From the NCBI GenBank assembly GCA_031732755.1, contig JAVMKI010000085.1:1-59944 (forward strand): a stretch of 59,944 bases of DNA, written 5' to 3'. The notes below the pieces were generated by a model. The model did no database searches. It saw nothing but the letters and a program-made list of their open reading frames with translations, and was not told the DNA's origin. This DNA comes from Contendibacter sp031732755 (lineage in GTDB: Bacteria > Pseudomonadota > Gammaproteobacteria > Competibacterales > Competibacteraceae). The translations under genes were made by a program, and so were the position numbers. Within the stretch, counting starts at the first letter, position 1. Each line of letters starts with the position of its first letter. Shown here piece after piece: positions 1 to 7,483 of this stretch.

Positions 1-276
1 CCCGTGCAGAGTACTACCTTATTTACCTGTCCGAAATTTGGGGACCATTATAGACTTCGTCGTCCCGTATTCGCGTCCAGCCGCCCATCACTTTACTACC
101 GAAAACTTTACGATCAGGGAGGGAGGACGCTCAACTCGCTCCCTGTTCAGCACCAGGGCGGATTCGATTCGGTTTTCGAGACAATCCCATCTCATCGGCC
201 ACAACTGTATCGGTTCAAGCGATTAGGGAGGATGTTGGGCACATCCGATGCCTGATCGACTTGGCTGGATAGTCTC
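1..276. other. Left-edge stretch with no supported gene
   Basis: This is the stretch between the window edge and the stop of the first minus-strand gene. An 83-codon open frame at 4-255 (+) exists, but its translation has no recognisable domain, no convincing ribosome-binding site and an unusual composition. I do not call it a gene. It may be the tail of an element lying outside the window. Confidence 0.4.
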
Positions 277-2121
277 TCACAGCATCTTGAGCAGAGGCAT
301 CAGCTTGTATTTACGCTGGTGCTTCTCGCACAGCGCCGCCAGATAGCCGCGCCATTCCGCTTGCTGACCGAGCGCCTCATGCGCCTGTTTGACCTTGCGC
401 AGCCACATGGCAGCATCCTCGTAGTGGGCGGATTGGGCGCCATCCATGATCGATTCCGCCTGCCGGCGGGCCTGGGCGATCACCCATTGTGGCTGACGGT
501 TCACGGCGGCGTCCATGACCCGCGCCAGGGTTCGGGGCGAGGTGTAGCGTTCGGTCGCCCCGATGGCCTCGTCGATCAGGTTCTCGTACAGGAAAATCTC
601 GATCCGGGTTTCATTGCCGATGTGGACCTCCCGTCGCAGAAAATCCAGCAACTGTCGCCGTAAGTCTGGCCAGTTCTCACTGGCCAGTTTTTGGACCGAC
701 TGATAAGCAGCGAGACCCGGCGCGATGCGGAACGCGACGGTGCCCGCCAACCGCGCCCGCTCGGTTTGGCCCTGTTCAGCCGCCCGGTCGCGCAGCCAGG
801 CCGCCAGTTCGCTTTGGGCATGCGAATCGACCAGGCCAAGCTCCGTCATCCGTTCCGCAACCGGCGAAAATGCCTCGTCTTGCCGCGCTCTCGCATCCAG
901 CCGTTGCAGGTTGTGCTCGGCCACCTGGAATGCCGGCTCGATCTCGCCGTGCTCATACAACCCCTTGACGAGTTCCAGCGCGCCGGCGTCGGACAGCGGC
1001 TGTTCCAGCCCGGCGCGCACGGCGTCCTCGATCCGGCCCAGTTGCAGCAGATACAAGGCATAAAGGTCGTACTGCTTCTCGGCCTTGGCCAAATGCAAAT
1101 ACGCCTCATCCTGGCTGGTACGCTCCAAAATCCGCAGCCGTGCCTGAGTGACTTGCACTCGCCAATGGTAAGAAGGTGGATCGGCTCCCCACAGGCCGTC
1201 CGGCGGCTCTTCCCCGCGCAGGATGGCACACAGGCCGGGATCATCCCAGCCCTGTCGAACGACAGTTTGCAGGTTTTCCAGTGGCTTAGCGACGGATTCG
1301 TCGAAATCGTCCACCCAGTCCCCCAGACGATCCGCCCAATGCTCGCGTTCGTCAGTGTTCAGGCTGTGGTCGAGCAGAGCCTCGATCCAGAGCGACGCGA
1401 CGCCATCGAAGAAGACGCTGGTATCTTCGCCAGTCTCTTCCAGCATTTCCCAATGCTTACTGAATTCATCGGTGACGGCTTCCAAAATCGCCAGGGCGGC
1501 GCGACCGTCACCAGCATCCAACGCAGGTCGAGCCTGCTCCGCCAGTTCGGTGATGTCGTCCACCACGCCGTAACCGTCCTCGTCGTAGTCCTCGTCCCAG
1601 CCGCCACGCGCGCGCATGGCGTTGCGGACACGTTGCCGCAGCGCGCGGGTGTCCACCGCAGCGGCTGTTGGCGCGGGGGCCCCCGCTGGCGCGGTGGAGG
1701 TGACGTAGGGCAGGGCAGTTTCGATGGCATCGCTCAGGCGTGGAATCCGGTCCGCCAGTTCCAGCAGGAGTGCCTGGAGTTGCGAGCGATCCAGCGCCGC
1801 CAGCCTTTCGGTCAACGGCGCACGGACTTCCACCTCGTTCGGTTGTTTGGCATAGGCCAGCAGCACCGCGACGATATGCTTGCACCAGCCTCCATACTCG
1901 TAGGGGCAAGTGCAGGTAGCGTCGGCCACACCCCCAGTGCCGAATTCGATCCACACCCGATAGGGTCGGGGCGCGTTGCCCTGGACATCCGCCTCCAGTT
2001 CGTCGCCGCGCAGCACCAGCGTCTCGACCGCGCCGCTCCTGAGATAGTCCTCCCCCCGGCGGATCGACCGGTCGGTGGCGTATTGGGGCAATGAAGCGGG
2101 ATCGAAAGCGGGAACTGGCAT
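277..2121 (-). CDS. SWIM zinc-finger domain protein
   Basis: A 614-residue protein with a SWIM zinc-finger signature at about residues 63-80: CTCPYEYGGWCKH, that is CxC then CxH. A long, mostly helical C-terminal region resembles the repeat solenoids common in bacterial SWIM proteins. SWIM fingers are thought to bind DNA or protein; the partner and role of this family are not established. A longer frame would reach 2208 and overlap the upstream aldehyde dehydrogenase. I chose the ATG at 2121 because it has a GAGG motif about nine bases upstream, begins just after the neighbour's stop, and matches the expected N-terminus (MPVPAFDP). It is co-directional with the aldehyde dehydrogenase, with a gap of about ten bases, so the two are probably co-transcribed. 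Family call firm, function unknown. Confidence 0.8.
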   Translation of the reverse strand: MPVPAFDPASLPQYATDRSIRRGEDYLRSGAVETLVLRGDELEADVQGNAPRPYRVWIEFGTGGVADATCTCPYEYGGWCKHIVAVLLAYAKQPNEVEVRAPLTERLAALDRSQLQALLLELADRIPRLSDAIETALPYVTSTAPAGAPAPTAAAVDTRALRQRVRNAMRARGGWDEDYDEDGYGVVDDITELAEQARPALDAGDGRAALAILEAVTDEFSKHWEMLEETGEDTSVFFDGVASLWIEALLDHSLNTDEREHWADRLGDWVDDFDESVAKPLENLQTVVRQGWDDPGLCAILRGEEPPDGLWGADPPSYHWRVQVTQARLRILERTSQDEAYLHLAKAEKQYDLYALYLLQLGRIEDAVRAGLEQPLSDAGALELVKGLYEHGEIEPAFQVAEHNLQRLDARARQDEAFSPVAERMTELGLVDSHAQSELAAWLRDRAAEQGQTERARLAGTVAFRIAPGLAAYQSVQKLASENWPDLRRQLLDFLRREVHIGNETRIEIFLYENLIDEAIGATERYTSPRTLARVMDAAVNRQPQWVIAQARRQAESIMDGAQSAHYEDAAMWLRKVKQAHEALGQQAEWRGYLAALCEKHQRKYKLMPLLKML

Positions 2122-2131
2122 CGGCAAAACC

Positions 2132-3721
2132 TCAATCTCTGAACATGCGGGGCAGTAACTTGACGAAGTCGAAGAAACCGCGCAAACGCTCACCGAGCGC
2201 GCGGCCATGCAACAGGCGCAGCGCGCCTTTCAGGCCATCGTACAATTGCGCATCGTAAGGATGCCAGAACAGGTTGCGTTTGGCGAAGTGCAGCAATTCG
2301 GTGGTGACCACCTGCGGCTGGGTCATCTCATCGAAACCCAATTCGCCGTGACTGCGACCGATACCGGATTCCTTGACGCCGCCCCACGGCGTTTCAGCCA
2401 TGCCGTGTGTCAGCAGGTGATCGTTGATGGTGATGACCCCCGCATGGATGCGCCGGCCCAGCGCCACCGCTGCACGGGTATTGCTGGACCACACCGAGCC
2501 GGTCAGACCGAGGCTGGAATCGTTGGCCAATTCGATGGCCTGGTCCATGTGGTCCACCTGCATGATGCCCAGCACTGGCCCGAAAGTCTCCTCGCGCATC
2601 AGGGCCATGGTGTGATCGACGTTGGTCAGCACCGTGACCGGATAGAAGTTGGCGTGGGCATGGGCGGGATCAATCTTGACCTGGGCGAGGATGGTCGCGC
2701 CCTTGGTTAGGGCATCGTCCACCTGGCGTTGGATGGTCTTGAGCTGGCGCTCGGTGCACATGGCGCCGATATCCACGTTGTGATCGGTGTTCGGACCCTG
2801 TCGCAGCGCTTCCACCTTTTGCTTGAGCAGCTTGACGAACGGTTCGTACACATCGCGGTGGACGTAAATGCGTTCGACCCCGCCGCAGGACTGACCACTG
2901 TTTTGCAGGCCGGCCCACATCGCGCCGTTGACCGTCCGTTCCAGGTGCGCGTCCGGGCAGACCAGCATCGGATCGTTGCCACCCAGTTCCAGCGAAACGG
3001 GAACCAGGCTTTCGGCGGCCTTAGCCATGAGAATCTTGCCGACCGGCACCGAACCGGTGAAGAACAGTTTGTCTACATGATTCTCCGGCTCCAACAGTAT
3101 CTGGCCGATGATGGCGCCGGGAATGTTGAGGTGAATGAACACGTCGGCCGGTAACCCGGCGGCCTGGATCATCTCCTCGATCTTGCGTCCGACCATCTGG
3201 GTTTCCGGCGCGGTCTTGAAGAGGACCGTATTGCCCGCCAACAACGCCGGCACGATCTCGTGCATCGGAATACCGAGCGGATAGTTCCACGGTGCGATGA
3301 TGCCGATCACGCCAAACGGCAGGCGGAAAATCCGGCTGCGCTTGTTCAGGAACAGCAACGACCCGGTACGGACCTTGCGCGGCTTGAGAAAACGTTTGGC
3401 GTTCCTGGCGTAGTAATCGATAGCCATGGCGCTGGGCAACACCTCGGTGGCCAGCGCTTCGACCCGGGTTTTGCCAACATCGTTGGCGACGGTTTCACTG
3501 ACCGCGTCGGCGTTGTCGACCAGATAATCGCGGATGCGGAGGATGTGGCGCACCCGCTCCGCCAGCGGCAGCGCCGCCCAGGCCGGTTGCGCGGCGCGGG
3601 CGCGGCGGAGGGCGTCGCGCGCTTCCTCGACCGTGTTCATTTGCGAATAACCGACGATCTCGCCGGTGGCGGGATTGACGCAGACAGTTTGGCGGAGATC
3701 GAAAGTCTGGGGCGTGCTCAT
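2132..3721 (-). CDS. NAD(P)-dependent aldehyde dehydrogenase family protein
   Basis: A 529-residue member of the aldehyde dehydrogenase superfamily, which oxidises aldehydes to carboxylates with NAD(P)+. Visible signatures are the cofactor-domain segment PWNYPLGIP (about residue 160), the active-site glutamate in LELGGNDP (about 270) and the catalytic cysteine in NSGQSCGG (about 305). The overall pattern is closest to broad-specificity or succinate-semialdehyde-type enzymes; the substrate cannot be read from the sequence. The C-terminus carries a basic, hydrophobic extension (about the last 35 residues, ending FFDFVKLLPRMFRD) that could give membrane association. The open frame extends to 3961, but the first 80 codons are unlike the family. 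The ATG at 3721 has GAGG nine bases upstream and starts the conserved sequence. It lies directly upstream of the SWIM gene. Confidence 0.9.
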   Translation of the reverse strand: MSTPQTFDLRQTVCVNPATGEIVGYSQMNTVEEARDALRRARAAQPAWAALPLAERVRHILRIRDYLVDNADAVSETVANDVGKTRVEALATEVLPSAMAIDYYARNAKRFLKPRKVRTGSLLFLNKRSRIFRLPFGVIGIIAPWNYPLGIPMHEIVPALLAGNTVLFKTAPETQMVGRKIEEMIQAAGLPADVFIHLNIPGAIIGQILLEPENHVDKLFFTGSVPVGKILMAKAAESLVPVSLELGGNDPMLVCPDAHLERTVNGAMWAGLQNSGQSCGGVERIYVHRDVYEPFVKLLKQKVEALRQGPNTDHNVDIGAMCTERQLKTIQRQVDDALTKGATILAQVKIDPAHAHANFYPVTVLTNVDHTMALMREETFGPVLGIMQVDHMDQAIELANDSSLGLTGSVWSSNTRAAVALGRRIHAGVITINDHLLTHGMAETPWGGVKESGIGRSHGELGFDEMTQPQVVTTELLHFAKRNLFWHPYDAQLYDGLKGALRLLHGRALGERLRGFFDFVKLLPRMFRD

Positions 3722-3960
3722 GGGAGATCCTCGACAGCGGCGGATTGGGGAGGGAGCGCTTCGGGTGGCGGCGACAGAGGGGGCTGGACCGATGGCGCGA
3801 TGCGTGCCGATATAGCCAGACCTTGACGATATTGGCTTGTAAGAGCTGGCTTTGTCGACGCGAACGCTGGGTTTTTGCGTTAGGAGACTGTCGCGAGGGA
3901 TTTGCCCACCGCGCTGAACGAGGTTAGATTGACCGCTTTCCGACCGTGGTCCGACCGTCA

Positions 3961-4308
3961 ATGTCCAAAATCGCCAAGAGCATTTACCGTGTCCTGTTCG
4001 TCAACCAGGGCAAGCTGTATGAACTCTATGCCCGCGAGATCTATCAGGGGGAGTTGTACGGTTTCATCGAAGTCGAGGAGTTGATTTTCGGCGAACGCTC
4101 GGGCGTGTTGATCAATCCCGCCGAGGAAAAATTGCAAAACGAATTCGCCGGGGTGAAGCGCACTTTCATCCCCTTGTACGCGGTGGTGCGGATTGACGAA
4201 GTGGAGCGAGAGGGGGTCAGCAAGGTGCGCCCGGTGGAAGGCGGCGACAACGTGACGCCGTTTCCCCAACCGCCGTTTCCCCCCAGCGGCGGGCGCGGCA
4301 AGGACTGA
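3961..4308 (+). CDS. DUF1820 family protein
   Basis: A 115-residue soluble protein matching, from memory, the DUF1820 family common in gammaproteobacteria. The conserved N-terminal core (YRVLFVNQGKLYELYAR, then a GFIEVEELIFGE segment) spans residues 1-95. The C-terminal tail is proline- and glycine-rich and probably disordered. No catalytic motif is visible and the family has no established function. An in-frame GTG lies five codons upstream at 3946. I prefer the ATG at 3961 because conservation begins there, although neither start has a strong ribosome-binding site. The gene is followed at ten bases by a small membrane protein on the same strand, suggesting a two-gene unit. Confidence 0.8.
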   Translation: MSKIAKSIYRVLFVNQGKLYELYAREIYQGELYGFIEVEELIFGERSGVLINPAEEKLQNEFAGVKRTFIPLYAVVRIDEVEREGVSKVRPVEGGDNVTPFPQPPFPPSGGRGKD

Positions 4309-4318
4309 AGGGGTGAAG

Positions 4319-4513
4319 ATGGAAACAGCGACATGGTGGGAAATTCTGCTGGGTGGCGTGATGGCGGTGCTGGTGATCCTGTGGTTTCGGCCCGGCATCA
4401 AGGCGACGATTGAGCGAAGCCGCGCCGCCAAGAAGGATTGGCCGGCGGCGTTGATTCCGCTGGGCTTGGTGGCGCTGTTCGTGTTGTTGCTGATTCAGTG
4501 GGTACGGAGCTGA
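4319..4513 (+). CDS. Small inner-membrane protein, function unknown
   Basis: A 64-residue protein with two hydrophobic segments (about residues 7-24 and 43-62) separated by a basic loop (GIKATIERSRAAKKDW). By the positive-inside rule the loop should face the cytoplasm. No family was recognised. An AAGGGG motif precedes the ATG at a usable distance; an in-frame GTG at 4313 is the alternative start. It closely follows the DUF1820 gene, so co-transcription is likely. The downstream gap to the convergent gene holds a strong hairpin (4576-4605). Confidence 0.6.
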   Translation: METATWWEILLGGVMAVLVILWFRPGIKATIERSRAAKKDWPAALIPLGLVALFVLLLIQWVRS

Positions 4514-4575
4514 TAGCCTTGACGGGAAATCCGAGGGCCGTCGAAAAATCAACGGATTGATGACAGGGGTCCGCC

Positions 4576-4605
4576 GGCGGGCGATTGGGTGGATCATCGC
4601 CCGCC
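4576..4605. terminator. Hairpin between convergent genes, candidate terminator
   Basis: A perfect 10-bp inverted repeat (GGCGGGCGAT at 4576-4585 with its complement at 4596-4605) and a 10-base loop lies between the stop of the small membrane protein (4513) and the stop of the convergent gene (4629). There is no T-run on either side, so it would be an imperfect intrinsic terminator or an RNA 3'-end stabiliser. Confidence 0.45.
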
Positions 4606-4628
4606 AGCAGGTTCCCGCGCCAATACGC

Positions 4629-5966
4629 TCAATAAAGCACTTCCGTTTCGGTGATTTCGTTGGCGCGTAGGGAGAGCACCGCGCTGCCGCCGGATTTATG
4701 CACCGTAACACGGATCTTGTCTTCCGAGATCGCATCCAGCCTGCCGCGATATTGCGCGCCGCTGGCGGTGCGTAACCTGATGATTTTGCCAACATACCGG
4801 TTTAGGTCACCGACCGGAGTGGGATGATAGGTCTGGTAGACCTTTTCGACTTCGACCGGGGTTGGCGGGGTTGGGGCTGGAGCTGGGGGTGGGGGGGATT
4901 CCGGTTCTGGCTCCGGTTTCGGCTCCGGTTTGATGTCCAGTGCCTTGACGACTTTGGCGGCGTCCCAGTCCAGGGGAACGTCGGCGACCGCGACTTCGTT
5001 TGCCTTGATCCTGAGTCCAAGCAGTTGGACGGCGTCGGTTGGGGCGTATCTATGCAATTCGGCGGGATTGATGGGCACGGGCGGGCTGACGGTAATCGTC
5101 AGGGTTCCGCCCTCGTTAAGATAACTCTGGTAGGCGGCGATCAACCCGGTGCTCGGCAGGATGCCGTTGGCGCGTAAACGTTCGACCACCTGCTGAACGT
5201 GATCGGCGAGGTACTCGGGCAGCGGCTTGCCTGCCTTGGCGGCGCAGTAGGCGTTCCGGCGTTGGTTGAAACCATCGTCCCGCAGCACGAAGTTCAGTTT
5301 GGCCAACTTCGGCGCGAACGCAAAAGCCAGATCCGTTGGCGATTCCGGCAATTTGGCCCAAGTCAGATCGATGTCCAGGTTCAGCGTCGCCCGATCTCGC
5401 AGATTACCATCCACGAACAGCTTCAGCATGTTGTTCTTGGCGTCGATGCGATAGCCGACTTCCATATTGCCGACGAACCGGTCATAGCCCATTTCCCGCC
5501 ATTCGGCGGCGCCGAACGCGGTAACCGGCCCGCAACCCAGCGCGTCCAGATGCGCGAACGGCGATTTTTTCGCGGCGCGACCAGCGAGAATGGTGTTGAG
5601 GATGCCGTCGCTCAGCGGCATTTCGAGGTCCTGGAACGCCAGCGACAGTGTCTCGGGCAACTGGTTTTGACTGAGTTGCCAGCGGATATTGAACAGGTCC
5701 AGGAAGTTATGGACGTTGAGCCGAACGGCGCCGATGGTGATGGCGTCGTTGATGGCGTGGGGCTTGATCCGCAATTGGTTGACGCCCACCGAACCGGTTA
5801 GCGATATGTTGATGCCGCCATAGCTGATTTCGGCGAGAGGCGCGGCCATGGTCACGATCCGATCCATATCCTGTTTGGTGCTATACCACAGGTAGCCACC
5901 AGCGGCGACAACGAGCAGCACCACGATAACGAGGAGGATGATTACGAGATTCACCAACTTGCGCAT
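4629..5966 (-). CDS. Single-pass inner-membrane protein with proline-rich linker and small C-terminal domain
   Basis: A 445-residue protein in three parts. Residues 1-30 are a basic start followed by a strong transmembrane segment (MRKLVNLVIILLVIVVLLVV). Residues 30-345 form a large, presumably periplasmic, beta-rich region I do not recognise. A linker of alternating Pro/Glu/Pro/Ala at about 350-385 follows. Last comes a compact domain of about 65 residues (YVGKIIRLRTASGAQYRGRL...ISEDKIRVTVH) that resembles an Sm-like or SH3-like barrel. The frame extends to 6002, but the ATG at 5966 starts the basic-hydrophobic anchor. The gene stands alone and diverges from the DUF1015 gene. The large domain has some look of an intermembrane or AsmA-like repeat protein, but I cannot support that. 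Function unknown. Confidence 0.6.
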   Translation of the reverse strand: MRKLVNLVIILLVIVVLLVVAAGGYLWYSTKQDMDRIVTMAAPLAEISYGGINISLTGSVGVNQLRIKPHAINDAITIGAVRLNVHNFLDLFNIRWQLSQNQLPETLSLAFQDLEMPLSDGILNTILAGRAAKKSPFAHLDALGCGPVTAFGAAEWREMGYDRFVGNMEVGYRIDAKNNMLKLFVDGNLRDRATLNLDIDLTWAKLPESPTDLAFAFAPKLAKLNFVLRDDGFNQRRNAYCAAKAGKPLPEYLADHVQQVVERLRANGILPSTGLIAAYQSYLNEGGTLTITVSPPVPINPAELHRYAPTDAVQLLGLRIKANEVAVADVPLDWDAAKVVKALDIKPEPKPEPEPESPPPPAPAPTPPTPVEVEKVYQTYHPTPVGDLNRYVGKIIRLRTASGAQYRGRLDAISEDKIRVTVHKSGGSAVLSLRANEITETEVLY

Positions 5967-6131
5967 GAGCGGAGACCCTGTCGGTTTGATGGTGCGAATC
6001 ATAATACGCCGAGGCCGGGTCTGCCCCTGATGGCTAAGTGGATCGCCGATTTTTTGTTAAGCTTGCGCTAACGTTCCCGTTGCGCCTACCACCTCGGCGG
6101 CCTGTCCAGGACAACAAGGGTTGAAACAGAC

Positions 6132-7478
6132 ATGAATTTTGCTGGCATCGGTTTACAGCTTCCATCGCTGCTCTTGCCCCGGCCGGGAGTAGATTTGACG
6201 AAATGGGCGGTGGTCGCCTGCGACCAATATACCTCGCAGCCGGACTATTGGGCGCGGGTCGAGGCCTTGGTGGGCGACGCGCCCTCGACGTTGCGGCTGA
6301 TCCTGCCGGAGTCCTTTCTGGGCGCGGCCGATGAGGCGGCGCGCATCACGGCGATTCAAGACGCCATGCGCCGTTATCTGGCCGAGGGCGTGTTGGCTCC
6401 GCAACCACCCGGCCTGGTGCGGGTGGAGCGGAAGACGACGCGCGGCCGGACGCGCAAGGGTCTGATCGTGGCGCTGGATTTGGAGCATTACGATTTCAAC
6501 GCTGGCGCCAAGACCCTGATTCGGCCCACCGAGGGCACGATCATGGAGCGCCTGCCACCGCGGATTCGGGTGCGCGAGGGCGCGCCGCTGGAACTGCCGC
6601 ACGTCATGGTGCTCATCGACGATCCGGGGCGCACCGTGATCGAGCCGCTGTTCGCTGAACCGCTGGACAGCGTGTACGACTTTCCGCTGATGATGGATAG
6701 CGGCTGGGTGCGGGGTGGACGCATCGAACATCCCATGCTGATTCAATGGGTCGTCGAACAGTTGGCGCGGTTGGCGGATCCGGCGGCGTTCAACGCCCGG
6801 TATGGAGTCAGCGGCGAACCGGTGTTGCTGTACGCCATGGGCGATGGCAATCATTCCTTCGCCACCGCCAAGATCATTTGGGAGAACCTCAAGCGCGCCG
6901 CGCCCGATCCGGCGGCGATCATGGACCATCCGGCCCGTCACGCGCTGGTGGAACTGGTGAATTTGCACGACGAGGGGCTGGAATTCGAGGCGATCCACCG
7001 GGTCGCGTTTAACATCGAGCCTACCCGGCTGTTGGCGGCGCTGGCGGAATTTTTCGCGGCGCAAGGCTCGACACCAGCGGTACTGGATTATCCCTCCTGG
7101 GAAGCGGCGCGGCAGGCGTGGCGAGAGATGCAACGCTCGCCCGGTCGTCATGTCATCGCCTTCGTCAGTCAAAACCGTTATGGCGTGCTGGCCATCGGCC
7201 AGCCGCGCCTGACCCTACCGGTCGCCGGCCTGCAAGCGTTTCTGGATCAATATCTGCCCAGCCAGCCCGGCGCCAGGCTCGACTACATCCACGGCGCGGA
7301 TACGCTGGAACAACTCGGCGCGCAGCCCGGCAATATCGGCTTTTACCTGCCGGCGCTGGCCAAGGAAGACTTCTTCCGCACCGTGATCCGCGACGGCGCT
7401 CTGCCCCGCAAGACCTTCTCGATGGGCGAGGCCGACGAGAAGCGGTTTTATCTGGAATGCCGTCGGATCGGTGAGTAA
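6132..7478 (+). CDS. DUF1015 family protein
   Basis: A 448-residue protein of the DUF1015 family. Supporting segments are the N-terminal VACDQYTSQPDYW and the central YAMGDGNHSFATAK, whose DGNHS core is the best-known family motif and resembles nucleases or kinases in having acidic and histidine residues together. The biochemical role is not established. An AAGGG motif lies about ten bases before the ATG. The stop is only five bases before the start of the EF-G-like gene, so the two genes almost certainly form an operon. That linkage is the main contextual clue to function. Confidence 0.82.
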   Translation: MNFAGIGLQLPSLLLPRPGVDLTKWAVVACDQYTSQPDYWARVEALVGDAPSTLRLILPESFLGAADEAARITAIQDAMRRYLAEGVLAPQPPGLVRVERKTTRGRTRKGLIVALDLEHYDFNAGAKTLIRPTEGTIMERLPPRIRVREGAPLELPHVMVLIDDPGRTVIEPLFAEPLDSVYDFPLMMDSGWVRGGRIEHPMLIQWVVEQLARLADPAAFNARYGVSGEPVLLYAMGDGNHSFATAKIIWENLKRAAPDPAAIMDHPARHALVELVNLHDEGLEFEAIHRVAFNIEPTRLLAALAEFFAAQGSTPAVLDYPSWEAARQAWREMQRSPGRHVIAFVSQNRYGVLAIGQPRLTLPVAGLQAFLDQYLPSQPGARLDYIHGADTLEQLGAQPGNIGFYLPALAKEDFFRTVIRDGALPRKTFSMGEADEKRFYLECRRIGE

Positions 7479-7483
7479 ACCCC

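Noticed and set aside
4..255. An 83-codon open frame at the left edge
   Set aside because: No recognisable domain, no ribosome-binding site, and no neighbour to support it.
691..2094. Long plus-strand open frame (467 codons) opposite the SWIM gene
   Set aside because: Antisense shadow of a conserved coding sequence in GC-rich DNA. The protein is Arg/Gln/Gly-rich and lacks any family pattern.
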